This document shows positions 10,113 through 13,322 of a stretch of DNA of 13,322 nt, in pieces. Every line of letters begins with the position of its first letter. Within the stretch, counting starts at the first letter, position 1. The position numbers and the translations under genes are program-made. The notes under the pieces are model-generated. The model made no database searches and was not told where the DNA came from. It saw only the letters and a program-made list of their open reading frames with translations. The DNA is from Leptospira ellisii (GTDB lineage Bacteria > Spirochaetota > Leptospiria > Leptospirales > Leptospiraceae): positions 7,334 to 20,655 of the forward strand of contig NZ_NPEF01000051.1 of NCBI RefSeq assembly GCF_002811955.1, written 5' to 3'.

Positions 10113-11210
10113 TTATACGACCGGGGTTCCGAACGACAATCTTCCGAAGCTGAACGTAGGAGCCGTTCCCGGGAACAGCCAATAACTCGTCATTTCGGAG
10201 GAAGGCATCACGTTGTAAAAATCTCCGTTACGCGAGGAGATTCCCGCCATTTCCTTTTCCTGCACCATGGAAATGTATTGATCGAGTCCTATTTCCAAAG
10301 TATTTCCGTTGAGGATCACTTCCATACCGGTCGCCTTGGCGTATTTTTTTACGCCCGGGATTCTGGATTTCAGAGGGGAATAACTGTCCGCGCTGACCCC
10401 GTTTTCGCTCGAAACGAAAATTCCTTCCGGAGTATGCGCCACAAGAGAATGATTTCCGTAGGTATGACCCGGTGTTCGAATCAGCGCGATCCCTTGTCCT
10501 AATTCCACGTCGCCGTCTAAGATTACGATACGATCGCCGGAAACTCCGCCCGTGCCGTTCGGACAATACCAATCCGCCTGCGGAGGAAGCAGACCCTGCA
10601 CCGCATCCCATTCTTCCCGCATTACGAGAAGTTTCGCGTTCGGGAAATACCCTTTTTCTCCGTTGGCACCGAGCCATTTACGGATGTCCTGCGTGTGAAG
10701 ATGATCGTAGGAGATGTAATCCACCTTTTCCGGAGCGATACCCGCGTCCTGAAGACATTCTTCGACCGTATTCAGAATCGGGGCTATGATCTTTTTACCT
10801 ATGGATTGGAAGGGGCCGAAACTTTCCGCAAGACGTTTGAAAAACGGAGTTTCCGCGTTTCCGTCCAGATCCGAAGGGGAAAAAAGAAGCGTTTTGATTC
10901 CCGCGCCGGTTTTATATTGAACGATGAACAGACGGTTCAGGATATGCATATACGGAGTAGGAAGGCCGTATGCGTTCAAAAGCGCATAACGCGTAGGATA
11001 AGGAACCCGGACCAAATCGTACGATCTGTAAAAAACGACCTGCGAACCGGAAAGCATCTTTTCGCGGAATTTGCGCGCTCGTTTACGAACGTCCTCCAAA
11101 CGATCGACCGGATGCGGAAGATCTCTGGATCCTACGAAATCCGCGATCGATTTGATATACGGATCTTTTTTTGTTTTAGAAACTGATTTGGATATGGACG
11201 CTTTTGCCAT
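10113..11210 (-). CDS. metallo-beta-lactamase-fold protein with altered metal ligands
   Basis: A 365-residue protein; start chosen at 11210, preceded by a purine-rich GGGAAAGAAGAG, because the upstream in-frame part (to 11351) overlaps the membrane protein gene. It begins with a Lys/Ser-rich stretch (MAKASISKSVSKTKK) and a helical region before the MBL domain. The metal motif HLHTQD (170-175) matches HxHxxD, and TPGHTYGNHS (246-255) holds His249, the third ligand. The bridging Asp that usually follows is replaced by the region SSENGVS (Glu269), and the C-terminal ligand His, normally in a GH motif, reads LNGN (300-303). Site 1 thus looks complete while site 2 looks weakened. MBL-fold hydrolases cleave esters, thioesters, lactones or phosphodiesters; which applies is unknown. 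The domain keeps the usual spacing, so it does not look like a decaying pseudogene. It is 64 bases downstream of the small membrane protein gene and 23 bases upstream of the SDR gene, so all three may be one operon. Confidence 0.8.
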   Translation of the reverse strand: MAKASISKSVSKTKKDPYIKSIADFVGSRDLPHPVDRLEDVRKRARKFREKMLSGSQVVFYRSYDLVRVPYPTRYALLNAYGLPTPYMHILNRLFIVQYKTGAGIKTLLFSPSDLDGNAETPFFKRLAESFGPFQSIGKKIIAPILNTVEECLQDAGIAPEKVDYISYDHLHTQDIRKWLGANGEKGYFPNAKLLVMREEWDAVQGLLPPQADWYCPNGTGGVSGDRIVILDGDVELGQGIALIRTPGHTYGNHSLVAHTPEGIFVSSENGVSADSYSPLKSRIPGVKKYAKATGMEVILNGNTLEIGLDQYISMVQEKEMAGISSRNGDFYNVMPSSEMTSYWLFPGTAPTFSFGRLSFGTPVV

Positions 11211-11274
11211 CTCTTCTTTCCCTCGATTGGAATATCTTTTTTGACGATTCGTAAACGCCTTAAGCGGCGTTCCC

Positions 11275-11643
11275 TCAGAAAGGTTTATAGAGTACGATAT
11301 AAGAAACGAGCAATCCCAAAAGGGGGAAGCCGAGCCAAAATACCTTTGCAAACGAAGGCTTTTTATAAACCGCTGAAAGAAGTCCGCCGTATGCGAGCCA
11401 GATTGCGAACTTCGCGATCACCCAACCCGGCCAAGGCCAGATGATTCCCAGTCGGGCCAACATTCCGAAACCTCCGAGTAAAATCAGAAAGAGTCCGATT
11501 CCGTGTGTGATGGCGATGACCTTCCGATTGGAGAATTCCCGGTTTCCTCCGTTCCAAACGTGAAAGGTAACCCCGCCTAACGCGGTAAACAGAAGAAGAA
11601 TTCCGAAGATATGTAGCATTTTATAGATCGTATAAGAAATCAT
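11275..11643 (-). CDS. small four-helix membrane protein, unknown function
   Basis: A 122-residue hydrophobic protein with four predicted membrane helices (about 8-28, 42-62, 74-92, 100-118). Polar points in the helices include His11 (YKMLHIFG), His28 and His47 (ITHGIG), and the loop LGIIWPWPGW is aromatic. It loosely recalls SirB2/CopD-like small membrane proteins in which helix His residues may bind haem or metal, but I cannot assign a family. The ATG at 11643 has AAAGGA about ten bases upstream; ATG at 11619 is an alternative without such a site. A promoter-like pair (TTGACT and TAGAAA, 16-base spacing, plus-strand 11660-11687) lies just upstream, but transcription would begin almost at the ribosome binding site, so it is weak. 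It is divergent from the outer-membrane protein gene, with 221 bases between starts. It may lead the MBL/SDR/MFS run. Confidence 0.65.
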   Translation of the reverse strand: MISYTIYKMLHIFGILLLFTALGGVTFHVWNGGNREFSNRKVIAITHGIGLFLILLGGFGMLARLGIIWPWPGWVIAKFAIWLAYGGLLSAVYKKPSFAKVFWLGFPLLGLLVSYIVLYKPF

Positions 11644-11864
11644 ATAGAGCCAGTCCTTTTTTCTATTAGTAAACGATTCGGAGTCAATCTTTCCGATCGA
11701 ATTGGCTTTGGCAACGATTGTTTGATCGTCGAGAATACGCCCTCTCGGAATTTAACTCGTTCGAAAGGAACGTTCCGCAGCGGCCGGTTCGTATTTTTAA
11801 TGGGAATTGACCGAATTCCGCGGTGGAAAAAACGTATTCGGAAAACAATGAGTCGGGTCGGATC

Positions 11865-13085
11865 ATGAGGGTTTTTCAAAGAATTTGGCGTTTTGCGGTT
11901 TGTTTTGCATTTGCGTTCGGTTCCGTTTCGGCGGAGGATTCTTCCGTAGCGGACGATTGGAAACGTCACAGGAGGGAAGGTTTTTTTAGAATCACACAAA
12001 CGCAGGTCAATTCCGGAACGATACAGAACGCCCTATTGATGTCTCAGGCTTTTTTGATCAATCAGGCCGCATCCAATTCCTCGAAACTTTCCGATCCGAA
12101 AATCGGCGACATGAAAGGGATCGGATTCGAACTCGGAAGAAACGGGATTCCCGGAGGAAAGTATTATAAAAGTAACCTTCTTTTTTCCTATGCCGGATTC
12201 AAATCCAATCATATTCAAAATCTGCAATATGAAAGCGCTGCATACGAATTCGTCAGCGGTTCTCCCACCAACGCAAACTACACTTCTATTTCCGCGAACG
12301 ATTATTATTACCAAAGCAACCGTTTGGATACGATGAGGATCGGTTATTCGGGGGACATTCTTCCCTTCGCCACCGGAGCGAATAAGTTTCTTTCTTCGCT
12401 GGGAATCCGGGTCGGAGCCGATATTTACGGCAACATCGCGAAGTTGAATTCCAATTCCCGTCTGACCGTTTCCGGCATCAACTCCTTGAACGCGAACACG
12501 ATCTTCGAATTCCCGCGAGTGGATCCGTTCTCCCATAAGACGATTCAATATACGGAAGTGTATCTGAACGCCGTTCTCGGACTGAGTTACAGCCTGGAAG
12601 TCGCGGACGGGGTACGGATTTATTTCAGCGCGGAATACTTTCAAAGCGTATTAGACCACGGATTTTACAAGGACGAGGAGCAGAATTTCATCACACGCGA
12701 GACCGTTTACGGAGTCGCCACGGATCCCGCCAATCCTACGTCTCAGCCGGATATCAGAATTCCGATCACTTCCTACGCAAAGGGAACCTTCGATACGATG
12801 ATGAAAGGATACAGAGTGCAGATGGGATACGATATCCAGCTGACGGAAATATTCGGAATCAACCTGTCCGCTGGAATTTCGGAAGCGACGCATACGGTCG
12901 TAGATTCGAACGTTCATTCTAGAGCCAATCTTTCGGGACTCGGAAGGGCGACCATCCTGAGGATCGCGCCAGATCCGGAGGAAGTGGCGGCGATGTATCT
13001 CACGAGTTTGTCCGCTCTCGGACCGTATCCTTCCTCGAGGGACTATAGAACCCAGCTCGGAATCGCGTTCGTGTTTAAATATTAG
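11865..13085 (+). CDS. predicted outer-membrane beta-barrel protein
   Basis: A 406-residue protein with a signal peptide (1-23, MRVFQRIWRF then a hydrophobic core, cleavage after SVSA). The rest alternates hydrophobic and polar residues with many Tyr and Phe, as in porin-like barrels: for example SNLLFSYAGF, TMRIGYSGDI, SLGIRVGADIYG, VYLNAVLGLSYSLE, RIYFSAEYF, YRVQMGYDIQL and a final strand RTQLGIAFVFKY. The C-terminal FKY ends in an aromatic residue, as recognised by the BAM machinery. Loops are rich in Asn and Ser. I see no TonB box, lipobox or catalytic motif. The ATG at 11865 is chosen because it starts the signal peptide and has GGA a few bases upstream; an earlier in-frame ATG (11823) would add 14 charged residues. 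It stands alone, divergent from the small membrane protein gene, and converges on the TPR protein gene six bases beyond its stop. Function, whether pore, adhesin or other, unknown; probably surface-exposed. Confidence 0.78.
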   Translation: MRVFQRIWRFAVCFAFAFGSVSAEDSSVADDWKRHRREGFFRITQTQVNSGTIQNALLMSQAFLINQAASNSSKLSDPKIGDMKGIGFELGRNGIPGGKYYKSNLLFSYAGFKSNHIQNLQYESAAYEFVSGSPTNANYTSISANDYYYQSNRLDTMRIGYSGDILPFATGANKFLSSLGIRVGADIYGNIAKLNSNSRLTVSGINSLNANTIFEFPRVDPFSHKTIQYTEVYLNAVLGLSYSLEVADGVRIYFSAEYFQSVLDHGFYKDEEQNFITRETVYGVATDPANPTSQPDIRIPITSYAKGTFDTMMKGYRVQMGYDIQLTEIFGINLSAGISEATHTVVDSNVHSRANLSGLGRATILRIAPDPEEVAAMYLTSLSALGPYPSSRDYRTQLGIAFVFKY

Positions 13086-13091
13086 TAAATT

Positions 13092-13322
13092 TTACTTTTC
13101 TAATAAATGCTGCACCCCGATCCAGTTTCCGGTCGGCGGCGAGGCGATGTATTCCTGGCAGCGTTTGCGGTAGAGAATGGACACGATATCCTCCGGATAA
13201 ACCTTTAGCGCCTGTTCGAAATTGATCAGCGCCTCCTGAAAATCCGCGACCTTATAAAGAATGATTCCCCTCGTAAGCAGAGGAAGCGTAGTATCCTTGA
13301 GTTTGCGGATATGCGGCGTATC
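13092..13322 (-). CDS. C-terminal end of a TPR-containing, cyclase-like protein (5' part beyond the window)
   Basis: Translating the minus strand from the right edge gives 76 residues in an open frame up to TAA at 13094-13092. A TPR-like helix pair is visible (LPLLTRGIILYKVADFQEA then LINFEQALKVYPEDIVS). It is followed by YRKRCQEYIASPP and GNWIGVQHLLEK at the very end. In spirochaetes the pattern (helix pair, ALKVYPED, YxxRCQEY, PP, W-GV-LxEK) is the usual tail of class III adenylate/guanylate cyclases with a C-terminal TPR-like linker. I base that on memory of the family and see no cyclase domain here. The gene converges on the outer-membrane protein gene, with six bases between stops. That a coding frame exists is well supported; the cyclase identity is inferred. 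Confidence 0.6.
   Translation of the reverse strand, partial: DTPHIRKLKDTTLPLLTRGIILYKVADFQEALINFEQALKVYPEDIVSILYRKRCQEYIASPPTGNWIGVQHLLEK

Noticed and set aside
10090..10182. Upstream in-frame extension of the SDR gene
   Set aside because: It overlaps the MBL gene and puts 31 unrelated residues before a Rossmann motif that normally starts at the N-terminus; the site before 10089 is good.
11211..11351. Upstream in-frame extension of the MBL gene
   Set aside because: It overlaps the small membrane protein gene, and the ATG at 11210 has a good purine-rich site.
11758..11772. Small hairpin CGTTC-GAAAG-GAACG upstream of the outer-membrane protein gene
   Set aside because: A five-base stem is expected by chance; no T run, no known operator resemblance, and it lies over 90 bases from the start codon.
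13080..13105. Inverted repeat TATTAG/CTAATA at the convergent junction, considered as a bidirectional terminator
   Set aside because: Stem is six nearly all-AT pairs with a 14-base loop and no T run after it; too weak to call.

Overview
The window looks like chromosomal DNA of a spirochaete, most likely Leptospira, probably one of the less AT-rich species of the pathogenic clade. This is inferred from three things: the gene repertoire (7TM-DISM sensor, CheD, lipoprotein with a spirochaetal lipobox, outer-membrane barrel ending in an aromatic residue), the tail of a TPR-type cyclase-like protein at the right edge, and codon use rich in TTC, GAA and TCC. The species cannot be fixed from the sequence alone. 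No tRNA, rRNA, CRISPR array or insertion sequence was seen, and coding density is high.

Layout. (1) At the left edge is the 3' part of a plus-strand alpha/beta-hydrolase-like gene that ends in a long Lys/Ser/Thr-rich basic tail. (2) Next is a minus-strand operon, read right to left: a TraB/PrgY-family membrane protein (4626 to 3400), a 7TM-DISM receptor with PAS and RsbW-like ATPase domains (3403 to 1271, GTG start overlapping the TraB stop), and a CsgG/FlgO-like lipoprotein (1269 to 697, one base after the receptor stop). (3) Divergent from it is a plus-strand set: cheD, an HDOD gene, aroK (TTG start overlapping the HDOD stop), and then, after a small AT-rich gap, a tyrosine recombinase that lacks two of the usual catalytic residues. 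(4) Converging on the recombinase is a minus-strand run, read right to left: a small four-helix membrane protein, a metallo-beta-lactamase-fold protein with altered metal ligands, a short-chain dehydrogenase and a GPH-type MFS transporter. (5) Divergent from that run is a plus-strand outer-membrane beta-barrel gene. (6) Convergent with the barrel gene is the C-terminal 76 codons of a TPR-containing, cyclase-like protein that runs off the right edge.

How the genes may work together. The TraB / 7TM receptor / lipoprotein operon is the best candidate for an undescribed system. A periplasm-facing receptor is fused to an anti-sigma-type ATPase and is translationally coupled to a peptide-signal-associated membrane protein and a periplasmic lipoprotein. 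cheD (receptor deamidation) plus HDOD (usually signalling) suggest a regulatory pair, with aroK probably only riding in the operon. The membrane protein / MBL / SDR / MFS run looks like a small metabolic cluster, with substrate unknown.
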